Below, piece after piece: positions 27,389-35,285 of a stretch of DNA of 64,000 nucleotides. Below the pieces are notes generated by a model, which searched no databases, was not told the origin of the DNA, and saw only the letters and a list, made by a program, of their open reading frames with translations. A program made the translations under genes and the position numbers. The DNA comes from Flavobacterium sp. Leaf82 (GTDB taxonomy: Bacteria > Bacteroidota > Bacteroidia > Flavobacteriales > Flavobacteriaceae). Position 1 is the stretch's first letter. Every line of letters starts with the position of its first letter. The stretch covers positions 1 to 64,000 of the forward strand of contig NZ_LMMA01000036.1 of NCBI RefSeq assembly GCF_001422725.1, in the 5' to 3' direction.

Positions 27389-28411
27389 TTAAATTTTAGT
27401 AACATCAATTATCGCCTGAGCAAATGCTTTTGGATCTTCTTGCGGAACGTTGTGTCCAATTCCTTTTAAGATTCTGTGTTCGTATTTGCCGGTAAATTTA
27501 TTGGCGTATGCTTTTCCGTCTATGTTGGCGCCATCAAAATCGCTTCCTATTGTGATTGTTGGAACTTTGATTGCTGGACGTTCTGCTAGTTTCTTTTCTA
27601 AATTATCGTATTTAGATTCTCCCGGTTCCAGAGATTGACGCCATCTGTAATTGTGAATTACGATTGCTACGTGATCCGGATTATTAAATGATTGTGCCGT
27701 TTGATCGTAGGTTGCTTTATCGAAATTCCATAGCGGAGAAGCTATTTTCCAGATCAGTTTATTAAACTCATAGGTATTTTGGCTGTAGCCTAATTTTCCT
27801 CTTTCGGTAGCAAAATAATACTGATACCACCATCCTAATTCGGCTTGAGGAGGCAACGGTTTTAAATTCGCTTCAAGATTTACTACCAGATAACCACTTA
27901 CAGAAACCAATCCGTTTAGGCGTTCTGGCCAAAGTGCCGCCATAACAACCGCTGTTCTTGCTCCCCAATCGAATCCGCCAATAGTGGCTTTATCGATTTT
28001 AAGTGCATCCATAAAAGCAATAATATCACTTGCCAAAGCTGCTTGTTGTCCGTTTCTAAAAGTCTCTTTAGAAAGAAAAGTCGTAGTTCCTGATCCTCTT
28101 AAATAAGGCGTAAGAACTCTGTATCCTTTTGCCACTAAAATAGGCACTACTTCATTATATGCGTGAATGTCGTAAGGCCATCCGTGAAGCAAAATTACCG
28201 GAGTTCCTGTTGAAGATCCTGCTTCTGTGTAACCCACATTCAATAATCCGGCGTTTATTTGTTTTAATGTTCCCAGCGAACTTGCCGTTGTAAGTTGTTT
28301 TTCTGATTGCGCATTTACCAATGTCATCGCAAAAAACAAAGCAGCTATTAAAACCTTTTTAGAAGTAATTCTATTTACAAAACTACTTTTATCTTTTTGT
28401 ATTGTTTTCAT
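27389..28411 (-). CDS. Exported alpha/beta hydrolase
   Basis: This 340-residue alpha/beta-hydrolase has a signal peptide ending near residue 34 (TLVNAQ). Catalytic elements are the oxyanion-hole HGWP at 76-79, the nucleophile D148 in GGFDWGART, and the C-terminal histidine in KGIGHNVPQ. An aspartate nucleophile groups it with epoxide hydrolases and haloalkane dehalogenases rather than serine esterases. The substrate is unknown. Its promoter carries the GTCCGTTTC direct repeat shared with the epoxide hydrolase at 29199 and the DoxX gene. Confidence 0.88.
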   Translation of the reverse strand: MKTIQKDKSSFVNRITSKKVLIAALFFAMTLVNAQSEKQLTTASSLGTLKQINAGLLNVGYTEAGSSTGTPVILLHGWPYDIHAYNEVVPILVAKGYRVLTPYLRGSGTTTFLSKETFRNGQQAALASDIIAFMDALKIDKATIGGFDWGARTAVVMAALWPERLNGLVSVSGYLVVNLEANLKPLPPQAELGWWYQYYFATERGKLGYSQNTYEFNKLIWKIASPLWNFDKATYDQTAQSFNNPDHVAIVIHNYRWRQSLEPGESKYDNLEKKLAERPAIKVPTITIGSDFDGANIDGKAYANKFTGKYEHRILKGIGHNVPQEDPKAFAQAIIDVTKI

Positions 28412-28452
28412 AATTATATTTTTAATATTTGATTATTAGTTAATTTCTTCGT

Positions 28453-28526
28453 CAAAAATATCCTGATAACAATCCTTATACAATCAGAAAATAGTTGAAA
28501 CGGACGAAGTAAAACCTGAAACGGAC
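28453..28526 (-). promoter_or_regulatory. GTCCGTTTC direct-repeat promoter of the alpha/beta hydrolase
   Basis: On the minus strand GTCCGTTTC occurs at 28526-28518 and 28505-28497, period 21 bp. A -7 element TATTTTTG (28460-28453) follows after 37 nt. The predicted transcript starts about 35 nt before the ATG at 28411. Flanking bases are also alike to the site at 30540-30613. Confidence 0.88.
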
Positions 28527-28546
28527 AAACCTAAACCTGAGATTTT

Positions 28547-28948
28547 TTATTTTTTCATTACTAAAATTGGTTTTCCTTTTTCGACGATATAAGTTGCCAA
28601 TTCAGAAGCTTTTGCATTTGTATGATTATTTGCCGAATGAAATTTTCCTGCCGGAATAAACAGTACTTCTCCCGCTTTTAACGTCACAGGAGTTTCGTTT
28701 TCAATTTGATATTCCAGTGAACCTTCTATTACATAAATAATTTCTTCTCCCGGATGTGCGTGTTTGCCAAATGAAGTATGAGCATCAAAATCAATTCGGG
28801 CCTGAACCATTTCTTTTCCCGGAATACTTAAATCATGTTTTTGTAAATCGGTACGTTTTACTCCGCTTTTTTGCGCCTGAGCATTCGATGGCGCGAATAA
28901 TGCAATAAGTCCTAAGATCATCATTGCGTATATTTTATTTGTTTTCAT
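28547..28948 (-). CDS. Exported cupin-domain protein
   Basis: This is a 133-residue single-domain cupin with a signal peptide (cleavage near NAQA, residue 25). The metal-binding motif is HTSFGKHAHPGEE near residue 58, with the second cupin motif GKFHSANNH near residue 101. Conserved His and Glu residues suggest a bound metal. The reaction is unknown; small periplasmic cupins often accompany hydrolases and oxidoreductases as here. It lies between two exported hydrolases, without the shared operator in its own upstream region. Confidence 0.85.
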   Translation of the reverse strand: MKTNKIYAMMILGLIALFAPSNAQAQKSGVKRTDLQKHDLSIPGKEMVQARIDFDAHTSFGKHAHPGEEIIYVIEGSLEYQIENETPVTLKAGEVLFIPAGKFHSANNHTNAKASELATYIVEKGKPILVMKK

Positions 28949-29025
28949 TTTGTTTGTTTTTTAGATTGTGTGTTCTCGCAGATTGAGCAGATTTTATTTT
29001 TAAATCTTTATAATTCTTTGCTTTG

Positions 29026-29176
29026 ATTTAAACACATAGAAACATAGTTTTACTGAATCAAAAAAGGGACTTTCACTTTAAATAGTATCGCATAGTTGGA
29101 CTATGTTTAAAAATCTTGATTTTTTTAGAAAGAACTTTATGTAAATTATAAAGTCTTTGTTTCTATGTGTTTAAAT
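29026..29176. repeat. Inverted repeat with AACACATAGAA arms
   Basis: ATTTAAACACATAGAA (29026-29041) is perfectly complementary to TTCTATGTGTTTAAAT (29161-29176). The interior contains a second dyad, CATAGTTGGACTATG. The arms belong to the same AACACATAG family as the outer layers at 6033-6227 and 10280-10529; single arms occur at 30985-31003 and 48189-48206. Confidence 0.88.
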
Positions 29177-29198
29177 AAATCTACACACCGATTTATAG

Positions 29199-30500
29199 TT
29201 ATTTTCTCAAAGACTTAAACGCTGCGCGAAGTTCTTCTGTAAAAAGTTGTGGTTCCTCCCAAGAAGCAAAATGTCCACCTTTTGAAACTTCATTAAAATA
29301 GATCAGGTTTTTATAACTTTTCTCTGTCCAGCTTTTTGGTGCCTGATAAATTTCTCCAGGGAAAACAGTTACTGCCACCGGAATTTTTATATCGTTTGTT
29401 TTTTGTTCCACCACATTAAAGTTGTTCGTATTATTCTCCCAATACAATTGTGCCGATGAGTTGGCAGTATTTGTTAACCAATACAAAGTGATATCGTCTA
29501 ACATTTCGTCTTTTGTAAGTGATTTTTCTGCATTTCCGCCGCTATACGTCCACTCGTTGAATTTATCTAAGAAAAAAGAAGCCAATCCCACCGGAGAATC
29601 TGTAAGTCCGTATCCTAAAGTCTGAGGGCGCGTTACCATCATTCCCGCATAACCACCACCTCTGGTATATAATTTATTAAGAGATACAAAAGCCGCTTTT
29701 TCTTTAACCGACAATCCTGCAGGAGCCGGATCTCCATCTTTTAAAGCTTTGGCAATATCAGCAGGAACTGTTGCAGGCATGTTTACGTGAATTCCCAATA
29801 ATCCTTGCGGAGCCTGACGCGCCATCGCATCTGCAATTACAGAACCCCAATCGCCTCCTTGAGATACATAATTTTTATATCCTAAACGTTTCATTAAAAC
29901 ATCCCACGCATTTCCAATTTTTTCTGGTCCCCAACCTGTTCCTGTTGGCTTTTCCGAAAAACCATAACCTGGCATCGACGGAATTACAAGATCAAAAGCG
30001 TCTTCGGCTTTTCCGCCATAAGCTGTAGGATCTGTTAACGGACCAATTACTTTTATAAGTTCAAAGAATGATCCCGGCCAACCATGCGTAATTATTAATG
30101 GTAGTGCGTTTTTATGTTTTGATTTAATTTGAATAAACTGAATGTCTAATCCGTCGATATTGGTTACAAATTGAGGTAACGCATTTAGTTTTGCCTCGGT
30201 TTTACGCCAGTCATAAATAGTTCCCCAATATTGTACAAGGTTTTGAATTTGCTGTAATTTAACTCCTTGCGACTGATCTGTAACGGTTTCTTTATCCGGC
30301 CATCTTGTAGCGTTTACACGAGTTCGAAGATCCGTTAACGCTTCTTGCGAAATGCTAATATGATACGGACGAATTGCTTCGGCTTCATTAGTTGCTTTTG
30401 CCTGATTTTTTTGTGCGAATCCTGTTGCTGCGATCAGCATAAATATTCCTGTTGCAATGGCAGTCAGAAAGCTGTTTTTGTTTTTTAGAATTGTTTCCAT
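29199..30500 (-). CDS. Exported epoxide hydrolase (EHN-type)
   Basis: From the ATG at 30500 the protein has 433 residues. A longer frame from 30542 would begin upstream of the predicted transcription start and is rejected. A signal peptide ends near residue 29 (GFAQ). The EHN domain spans ~43-155 (IRPYHISISQEALTDLRTRV; RWPDKE; YWGTIYDWRK), followed by the alpha/beta-hydrolase core with HGWPGS at 139-144 and nucleophile D217 in SQGGDWGS. A histidine near the end (KGGHFASWEEP) completes the triad. It opens epoxides to diols in relatives. The promoter has the shared GTCCGTTTC repeats. Confidence 0.9.
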   Translation of the reverse strand: METILKNKNSFLTAIATGIFMLIAATGFAQKNQAKATNEAEAIRPYHISISQEALTDLRTRVNATRWPDKETVTDQSQGVKLQQIQNLVQYWGTIYDWRKTEAKLNALPQFVTNIDGLDIQFIQIKSKHKNALPLIITHGWPGSFFELIKVIGPLTDPTAYGGKAEDAFDLVIPSMPGYGFSEKPTGTGWGPEKIGNAWDVLMKRLGYKNYVSQGGDWGSVIADAMARQAPQGLLGIHVNMPATVPADIAKALKDGDPAPAGLSVKEKAAFVSLNKLYTRGGGYAGMMVTRPQTLGYGLTDSPVGLASFFLDKFNEWTYSGGNAEKSLTKDEMLDDITLYWLTNTANSSAQLYWENNTNNFNVVEQKTNDIKIPVAVTVFPGEIYQAPKSWTEKSYKNLIYFNEVSKGGHFASWEEPQLFTEELRAAFKSLRK

Positions 30501-30539
30501 TTTGATTATAAATTTTGTTATTGTGATTAATTTCTTTGT

Positions 30540-30613
30540 CAAAAGTATCTCGATAACAAGCGATTTAAAATCAGTAAATAGTCTAAACGGACGAAGTTGA
30601 ACCCGAAACGGAC
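30540..30613 (-). promoter_or_regulatory. GTCCGTTTC direct-repeat promoter of the epoxide hydrolase
   Basis: On the minus strand GTCCGTTTC (30613-30605) and GTCCGTTTA (30592-30584) are 21 bp apart. The -7 element TACTTTTG lies at 30547-30540 after exactly 37 nt. The predicted start of transcription is about 33 nt before the ATG at 30500. Confidence 0.88.
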
Positions 30614-30655
30614 ATTGTGAAAGTTGAAAGTTTTAAAAACGATTTTAAAGTACTA

Positions 30656-30757
30656 TTGTCATTTCGACGAAGGAGAAATCACACGAGAAGCTCTTGTTGC
30701 TACATCGCTAATCTTTGTCGAATTGCTTGTGTGATCTCTCCTTCGTCGAGATAACAA
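30656..30757. repeat. Dispersed palindrome (TTGTCATTTCGACGAAGGAGA family)
   Basis: This ~100-bp imperfect palindrome has TTGTCATTTCGACGAAGGAG at the left end and CTCCTTCGTCGAGATAACAAA at the right. The inner part holds GAAATCACACGAGAAGCTC and TAATCTTTGTCGAATTGC. It is the most typical copy of the family that recurs about ten times in this window. The gap 30614-31070 holds two copies and no gene. Confidence 0.92.
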
Positions 30758-30776
30758 ACTGTGACTAGATCACGTT

Positions 30777-30918
30777 TCTCAAAGTTTTATACCAAATAAC
30801 CACAATCATTGTCATTTCGACGGAGGAGAAATCTTCATTAGAAGCTCGACAAAGATCGAATCATCGTTACGGAGTTACTTGCGAAGATTTCTCCTCCGTC
30901 GAAATGACAAACTTTGAG
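30777..30918. repeat. Dispersed palindrome nested in TCTCAAAGTTT arms
   Basis: A second copy of the TTGTCATTTCGACGGAGGAG family spans 30809-30911. It is enclosed by CTCAAAGTTT (30778-30787) and AAACTTTGAG (30909-30918), again giving a palindrome within a palindrome. Confidence 0.88.
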
Positions 30919-31013
30919 TTAAACTTTGGAAAAACTATGCGGTAATATTTCAAAGTGAAACGCCTTTTCAACGTTTCAAAATTCTATGTTTCTATGTGTT
31001 TAAAAAACTAACG

Positions 31014-31048
31014 CATAAAAAAAGCCCAATCTATAAAAATCAGGCTTT
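31014..31048 (-). terminator. Terminator after the nitronate monooxygenase gene
   Basis: Minus-strand AAAGCCTGATT...GGGCTTT hairpin with a T-run, 23 bp after the stop codon at 31071. It ends the five-gene operon. Confidence 0.7.
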
Positions 31049-31070
31049 CGTCAATATTTATTAAATTAGA

Positions 31071-32156
31071 TTATCCCTTCAAATCATCAAAATAAGCATT
31101 CGTTTCTTCTATAAGAGAATGCATCAATTCTTTGGCTTTGGTATGTTTTAAGATGGGAGCAATTTGTCCGCTCCAAAATAAAATCATGTCCCATTTTTGC
31201 TGGTCAAGAGCAGCTTTTCGCAACGGTGAAATAAGAGTAGTCTGTAACGGAAACGGAAGAACATTTTCTTCTTTCCCTGCAATTTCTTTGGCTACCCGGC
31301 TTGTTAAACCACGACCTAAACGTCCTGTATAAGCACGCGATAAAGTCGTGTATTTTGCTGCATCTGAGAATAACATTTCTCTATGAATGGGTAATGCATT
31401 CGATTCGTCGCAGGCTAAAAATGCTGTTCCTATTTGAGCGGCACTTGCTCCTAGAGCCAATGCTGCTGCAACGCCTTTTCCGTTGGCAATTCCACCCGCA
31501 GCGATAATTGGCGTTTTTACTTTTTCGCGAATGAGTTGTAGTAATACAAAAGTTCCGGTTAGCGATGATTCGGCGGAAGCCAAAAACGAAGGTCGATGTC
31601 CGCCTGCTTCAAAACCTGAGGCAATAATCATATCTACTCCCGCTGCTTCCAGAAAAAGAGCTTCGTCTAAAGTTGTGGCAGCACCAACGGTTGCGATTCC
31701 GGATCTTCGGCATTGCTCTAAAACATCGGCCGAAGGAACGCCAAACATAAAGCTGAATACTTTTGGTTTTACATCTAAAATTACCTCCAATTGATTTTCA
31801 AATCTGGATTGAAATGACGCTGCTTTTTCCGGTAACGGAATCCCCACTTCATCAAAATAAGGTTTAAATATTGCTGTTGTTTTGTGATACTCTTCATCTG
31901 ATAAACCAGATGGCGAAATATCATGATCTGAAACCCAAAGATTGATGTTATACGGTTTATTGGTTGCCGCTTTTAATTGTTTGTCTGCCTCAAAAATTTC
32001 TTGGGGAGACATGGTATATGCGCCGTATCCGCCAAGTCCGCCAGCGTTTGATACCGCAGCAGTTAATTCTACCGTTGATAAATTACCGCCAAATGGTCCT
32101 TGCATAATCGGATACTCAATCCCTAATAATGCTGTAGCTTTTGTATTGTACCACAT
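31071..32156 (-). CDS. Nitronate monooxygenase (2-nitropropane dioxygenase family)
   Basis: This 361-residue FMN TIM-barrel enzyme oxidises alkyl nitronates such as propionate-3-nitronate. Visible motifs are YPIMQGPFGGNLST at the N-terminus, the phosphate-binding segments IIAAGGIANGKG and GAQIGTAFLACDES, and the catalytic-histidine region ASGFEAGGHRP. Length is typical. It is the last gene of the operon that begins with the YceI gene, 19 bp after the NTF2-like gene. Detoxification of nitro compounds fits the redox nature of the operon. Confidence 0.9.
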   Translation of the reverse strand: MWYNTKATALLGIEYPIMQGPFGGNLSTVELTAAVSNAGGLGGYGAYTMSPQEIFEADKQLKAATNKPYNINLWVSDHDISPSGLSDEEYHKTTAIFKPYFDEVGIPLPEKAASFQSRFENQLEVILDVKPKVFSFMFGVPSADVLEQCRRSGIATVGAATTLDEALFLEAAGVDMIIASGFEAGGHRPSFLASAESSLTGTFVLLQLIREKVKTPIIAAGGIANGKGVAAALALGASAAQIGTAFLACDESNALPIHREMLFSDAAKYTTLSRAYTGRLGRGLTSRVAKEIAGKEENVLPFPLQTTLISPLRKAALDQQKWDMILFWSGQIAPILKHTKAKELMHSLIEETNAYFDDLKG

Positions 32157-32175
32157 CTTTTTTTCAATTTAAAGT

Positions 32176-32625
32176 TTATTGGCTTACATCCGTCAACATT
32201 TTATTGACGATAAACCATTTTCCGTTAATCTTATGGAAAGATAAAAAATCCCGATAATTAAAGTCGTACATTTTAACATTAATTTCGGCTGTAGCTATTG
32301 AATTTACTACATTAATCTTCAGAATTTCTCCTTTAAAGGGTTTTCCTGAATCTTTAGGACTCTGTCTGTTTTTTACGCCATCAAGATAAAGATCTACGGT
32401 TTTAAAATATGGCTGTCCTTTTATATCTCCAAAAAGTAAAGCGCTTTCATGAAAAATACTTCCCAATAGTATTTCGTCTCCTTCGTAAATTCCTTTAAAA
32501 TAATAATTTTCTAATGCATCAGTAATTGCTGATACGTCGGCCTGATTTTCCATTTTAGTATTATTTTGAGCTTTTATGCCCTGAAAAGTACAGAGCATAA
32601 AAGCAATTAATAAAATAGTTTTCAT
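32176..32625 (-). CDS. Exported NTF2-like/putative lumazine-binding family protein
   Basis: This 149-residue protein has a signal peptide (MKTILLIAFMLCTFQGIKAQ). The rest fits the SnoaL/NTF2-like cone fold of the putative lumazine-binding group (ALENYYFKGIYEGDEILLGSIFH; FLSFHKINGKWFIVNKML). These proteins are small pockets with diverse or unknown roles. The gene is fourth in the operon, 4 bp after the SDR gene, and the only member with an export signal. No catalytic residues can be assigned. Confidence 0.82.
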   Translation of the reverse strand: MKTILLIAFMLCTFQGIKAQNNTKMENQADVSAITDALENYYFKGIYEGDEILLGSIFHESALLFGDIKGQPYFKTVDLYLDGVKNRQSPKDSGKPFKGEILKINVVNSIATAEINVKMYDFNYRDFLSFHKINGKWFIVNKMLTDVSQ

Positions 32626-32629
32626 TTAA

Positions 32630-33361
32630 TTATAAGTTGTGTCCTGCACCTTTACCGCCATCAACATTAATGATTGCACCGGTAATAAAACTGCTTCTTG
32701 CAACGGTATACACCATTTCGGCAACATCATCGACTTCTCCTACTCTGTTTACCAAATGCAATCCCGCACTTTGATCTGATTTGTCTCCATGCATTGGCGT
32801 ACGAATAACACCCGGCGCAACGGTATTGATACGAATATTTTGTTTACCAAATTCGGCTGCTAACTGAATTGTTAAGGCATGAATAGCACCTTTGCTTGAC
32901 ACAGGAGCCGAAGCCGGCCAACCGCCTAAACCGTGATTTACCAAAGGTGTTCCGATATTAATCACCACTCCGTCTTGCTGTTTCAACATTTGCGGAATAA
33001 CCGATTGTGTTGTAAAATAAGTTCCTTTTAAGTTTGTGGTCAGGAATTTATCCAAATATGCTTCATCTACTTCCAAAAATGGTTTACTGTCGAAGATTCC
33101 CGCATTATTGACCAATACATCTACCGAACCAAATTTTTCTAAAGCAATTTTTACCAATTCTTCTCCCGTTTGTTTCTTGCTCACATCTCCGGCAAACATT
33201 GCCAGATTATCACCTGCCCCAAACTCGTTATAAGCACTTTCTAATGCTGATGGTGTTAATGAATTAATCACCACATTATCGCCTCTGTCTAAGAAGTATT
33301 TGGCGATTCCTTTTCCGATTCCGGAAGCTGCTCCGGTAACGATTATTGTTTGTTTTTTCAT
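32630..33361 (-). CDS. SDR family protein with altered catalytic site
   Basis: This 243-residue short-chain dehydrogenase/reductase fold protein has an intact NAD(P)-binding motif (VTGAASGIGKG, residues ~8-18) and NNAG. The usual YxxxK pair reads P-V-S-S-K here (ASAPVSSKGAIHAL), so the catalytic tyrosine is replaced by proline while the lysine is kept. The serine site region reads INIGTPLVNH, also atypical. The other two SDR proteins in this window have normal YSSSK and YNASK. It may bind cofactor without classical reductase activity, or use another residue. It sits 5 bp after the tautomerase gene. Confidence 0.9.
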   Translation of the reverse strand: MKKQTIIVTGAASGIGKGIAKYFLDRGDNVVINSLTPSALESAYNEFGAGDNLAMFAGDVSKKQTGEELVKIALEKFGSVDVLVNNAGIFDSKPFLEVDEAYLDKFLTTNLKGTYFTTQSVIPQMLKQQDGVVINIGTPLVNHGLGGWPASAPVSSKGAIHALTIQLAAEFGKQNIRINTVAPGVIRTPMHGDKSDQSAGLHLVNRVGEVDDVAEMVYTVARSSFITGAIINVDGGKGAGHNL

Positions 33362-33366
33362 GATAT

Positions 33367-33585
33367 TTATTTTTTATCGGCTGTGATGCCTTTTTCTCTT
33401 AATACAGATACTTGTTCTCCTGCGTAACCCCAATCGTCTAATTCGATTTCCTGAATGACAACGTGGGTCAAATGCGGATCTTTGTTTAATACATCGGTAA
33501 TTAAATTGGTGATTCCGCTTATTAATTCTTGTTTTTGCTCGCGGGTAACGCCTTCGCGAGTCAATTCGATTTTTACGTAAGGCAT
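33367..33585 (-). CDS. 4-oxalocrotonate tautomerase family protein
   Basis: This is a 72-residue tautomerase-superfamily protein. After removal of Met the N-terminal residue is proline (MPYVKIEL), the catalytic base of this family. Length and the pattern TREQKQELISGITNLI fit 4-OT-like enzymes. Members tautomerise or hydrate enol compounds of aromatic breakdown. It lies 3 bp after the YceI gene. Confidence 0.9.
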   Translation of the reverse strand: MPYVKIELTREGVTREQKQELISGITNLITDVLNKDPHLTHVVIQEIELDDWGYAGEQVSVLREKGITADKK

Positions 33586-33588
33586 GGC

Positions 33589-34143
33589 TTAGTTTTTAGA
33601 TTGTGCTGTAAATGCTGCTTCGGCTGTGATAGTAAAATCTAAGTCGAAGTCGTTGTAGATTAAGGTATCACCCAAATCTTTGAAGAAGTTTCCTGAACGA
33701 AATCTGATATCGTATTTGGTACGATCTATAACCAATTTACCTGAAAGCGAAAGTGTGTTTCTAGTACTTTCTACCTCTGTTTCAAAACCTGTAACGTGTG
33801 TGATATCTTTTATAGTAAGATTTCCTTCAAGATAATATCTTCCGTTCGAAATTTCTTTTACAGAAAGAATCTCAAAGTTTGCCGTTGGAAATTTCTCGAT
33901 AGAGAAAAAATCATCCGAAGCCAAATGTCCTGCAAATTGTGCATTTGTATCCGAATCTGTAACGTCCAGGATTTTTATCGAGGCTGTATTGATCACAATA
34001 TTACCGCCATTTATTATTCCGTCATTCAAAATAAAATGACCTTCTTTGATACCAATTGTACCATTATGTGCTCCGGTAACTTTTCTACCAGTCCAATCGA
34101 TGTTGCTGTTTGCGCTTACGATATTAAAATTTGTTGTTTCCAT
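33589..34143 (-). CDS. YceI family lipid-binding-like protein, cytoplasmic form
   Basis: This is a 184-residue YceI beta-barrel protein (SNIDWTGRKVTGAHNGTIGIKEGHF; LASDDFFSIEKFPTANFEI; LTIKDITHVTGFE). The barrel holds isoprenoid-type lipids in relatives. No signal peptide is visible, unlike E. coli YceI, so it is probably cytoplasmic. It is the first gene of a five-gene operon with gaps of only 3-19 bp. A Crp-like palindrome lies 56 bp upstream. Confidence 0.9.
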   Translation of the reverse strand: METTNFNIVSANSNIDWTGRKVTGAHNGTIGIKEGHFILNDGIINGGNIVINTASIKILDVTDSDTNAQFAGHLASDDFFSIEKFPTANFEILSVKEISNGRYYLEGNLTIKDITHVTGFETEVESTRNTLSLSGKLVIDRTKYDIRFRSGNFFKDLGDTLIYNDFDLDFTITAEAAFTAQSKN

Positions 34144-34198
34144 TTTTATTGTATTTAAAAGTACAGTACAAAGGAACGGCGAGTATGAAAATTGGTTA

Positions 34199-34214
34199 CG
34201 TGATGTAGATCACA
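34199..34214. promoter_or_regulatory. Crp/Fnr-type site upstream of the YceI operon
   Basis: On the minus strand the sequence is TGTGATCTACATCACG, a near-perfect match to the TGTGA-N6-TCACA form of Crp sites. A Crp/Fnr-family gene lies 500 bp away at 34716-35285, and its recognition helix carries the same R-E-x-x-x-R residues that read GTGA in E. coli Crp. Confidence 0.65.
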
Positions 34215-34273
34215 ATCTTTTTTTGAGGTGCAAAGGTTATGAGGTTCAGAGGTGCAAAGGTTTTTTCTCATTT

Positions 34274-34650
34274 TTGTCATCTCGACGAAGGAGAGATCAC
34301 ACAAGTGATTCTACAAAGATTGGCGATTATAGATTGCGGAGTTTCTGGTGTGATCTCTCCTTCGTCGAGATGACAAGATTGTGGGAAACTAAAAAAAATA
34401 AAATTCATATAACTCGACAAAGATTGGACTTTTTCTCATTTTTGTCATCCTGAGCGAAGTCGAAGGACACGTAAGTAGCTCGACAAAGATTGGCAATTAT
34501 AGATTGCGGAGTTTCTGGTGTGATCTCTCCTTCGTCGAGATGACAAACTACTTGGTAAACTTGAAGTAAAATAAAAATACCTCGACAGAGATTAGCGATT
34601 ATAGATTGCGGAGTTACTTGCGCGTCCTTCGACTTCGCTCAGGATGACAA
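34274..34650. repeat. Cluster of three dispersed palindromes, two of them chimeric
   Basis: 34274-34376 is a full copy of the TTGTCATCTCGACGAAGGAG family. 34442-34547 starts with the other family (TTGTCATCCTGAGCGAAGTC) but ends like the first. 34579-34650 has the shared centre (TCGACAGAGATTAGCGATTA) and ends with CCTTCGACTTCGCTCAGGAT. The region 34215-34715 holds no gene. A short GAGGTTCAGAGGTGCAAAGG repeat lies at 34226-34262. Confidence 0.9.
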
Positions 34651-34715
34651 ACTACGTGGGAAATCACAAATTAAAAAATCATTTTAATCCTTGTAATCTG
34701 TGGCAAAAAAAACTT

Positions 34716-35285
34716 TTATGAGTTAAGACGACTCAGAGTTTCTCTTGAAACTCCCAGATATGCGGCGATTAAATGTTTGGGAACTAAATTATAAAGCTGT
34801 GGATATAATGCCAATAATTCTTCGTACCGAATTTTGACATTGTTATTCATAAACGATAAAAGGCGCTTTTGAGAAGCAATATATCCTTTATTGGTTCTCC
34901 AACGGAAGAAATGTTCTACCTGATGAAACTCGTTGCACAATTTTTCGCGATCGCTGCTAGAAAGGCAAAGTAATTCGACATCTGTAATGCAATCAATGTT
35001 TATTGTTGCCTTGGTTTGGTTGTATAATGCATCGTAATCTGATGTCCACCAGGTTGGCATTGCAAACTGAAGGATGTACATTTTGATCTCGTCATTGATA
35101 AAAAAAGCCTTTAAACAGCCTGAAATTACAAAATACTCACAATCGACTTTGTCTCCTGAACTAATAATCGTTTGTCCTTTCTTGAAAGTCAGAGGTTTGA
35201 AATGCGAAAAGAAATAATCGAATTGCTCGTCTGTTAACGAAGCAGTTTTGGCGATGTGCTGTTGCAGGATTTCTTTTGAGGACAT
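34716..35285 (-). CDS. Crp/Fnr family transcriptional regulator
   Basis: This 189-residue protein has an N-terminal cyclic-nucleotide-binding-like barrel (FKKGQTIISSGDKVDCEYFVISGCLKAFF) and a C-terminal helix-turn-helix (KHLIAAYLGVSRETLSRLNS). The recognition helix SRETLSR has the Arg-Glu-Arg pattern used by E. coli Crp for the TGTGA half-site. The barrel lacks the full cAMP-binding signature, as is common in Bacteroidota members. It probably regulates the neighbouring YceI operon, which has a matching site. Confidence 0.9.
   Translation of the reverse strand: MSSKEILQQHIAKTASLTDEQFDYFFSHFKPLTFKKGQTIISSGDKVDCEYFVISGCLKAFFINDEIKMYILQFAMPTWWTSDYDALYNQTKATINIDCITDVELLCLSSSDREKLCNEFHQVEHFFRWRTNKGYIASQKRLLSFMNNNVKIRYEELLALYPQLYNLVPKHLIAAYLGVSRETLSRLNS

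Noticed and set aside
31483..31794. 103-codon plus-strand frame
   Set aside because: Antisense shadow of the nitronate monooxygenase gene.
34046..34453. 135-codon frame on the plus strand
   Set aside because: It overlaps the YceI gene antisense and runs into dispersed palindromes (RRRRDHTSDST is a repeat translation).
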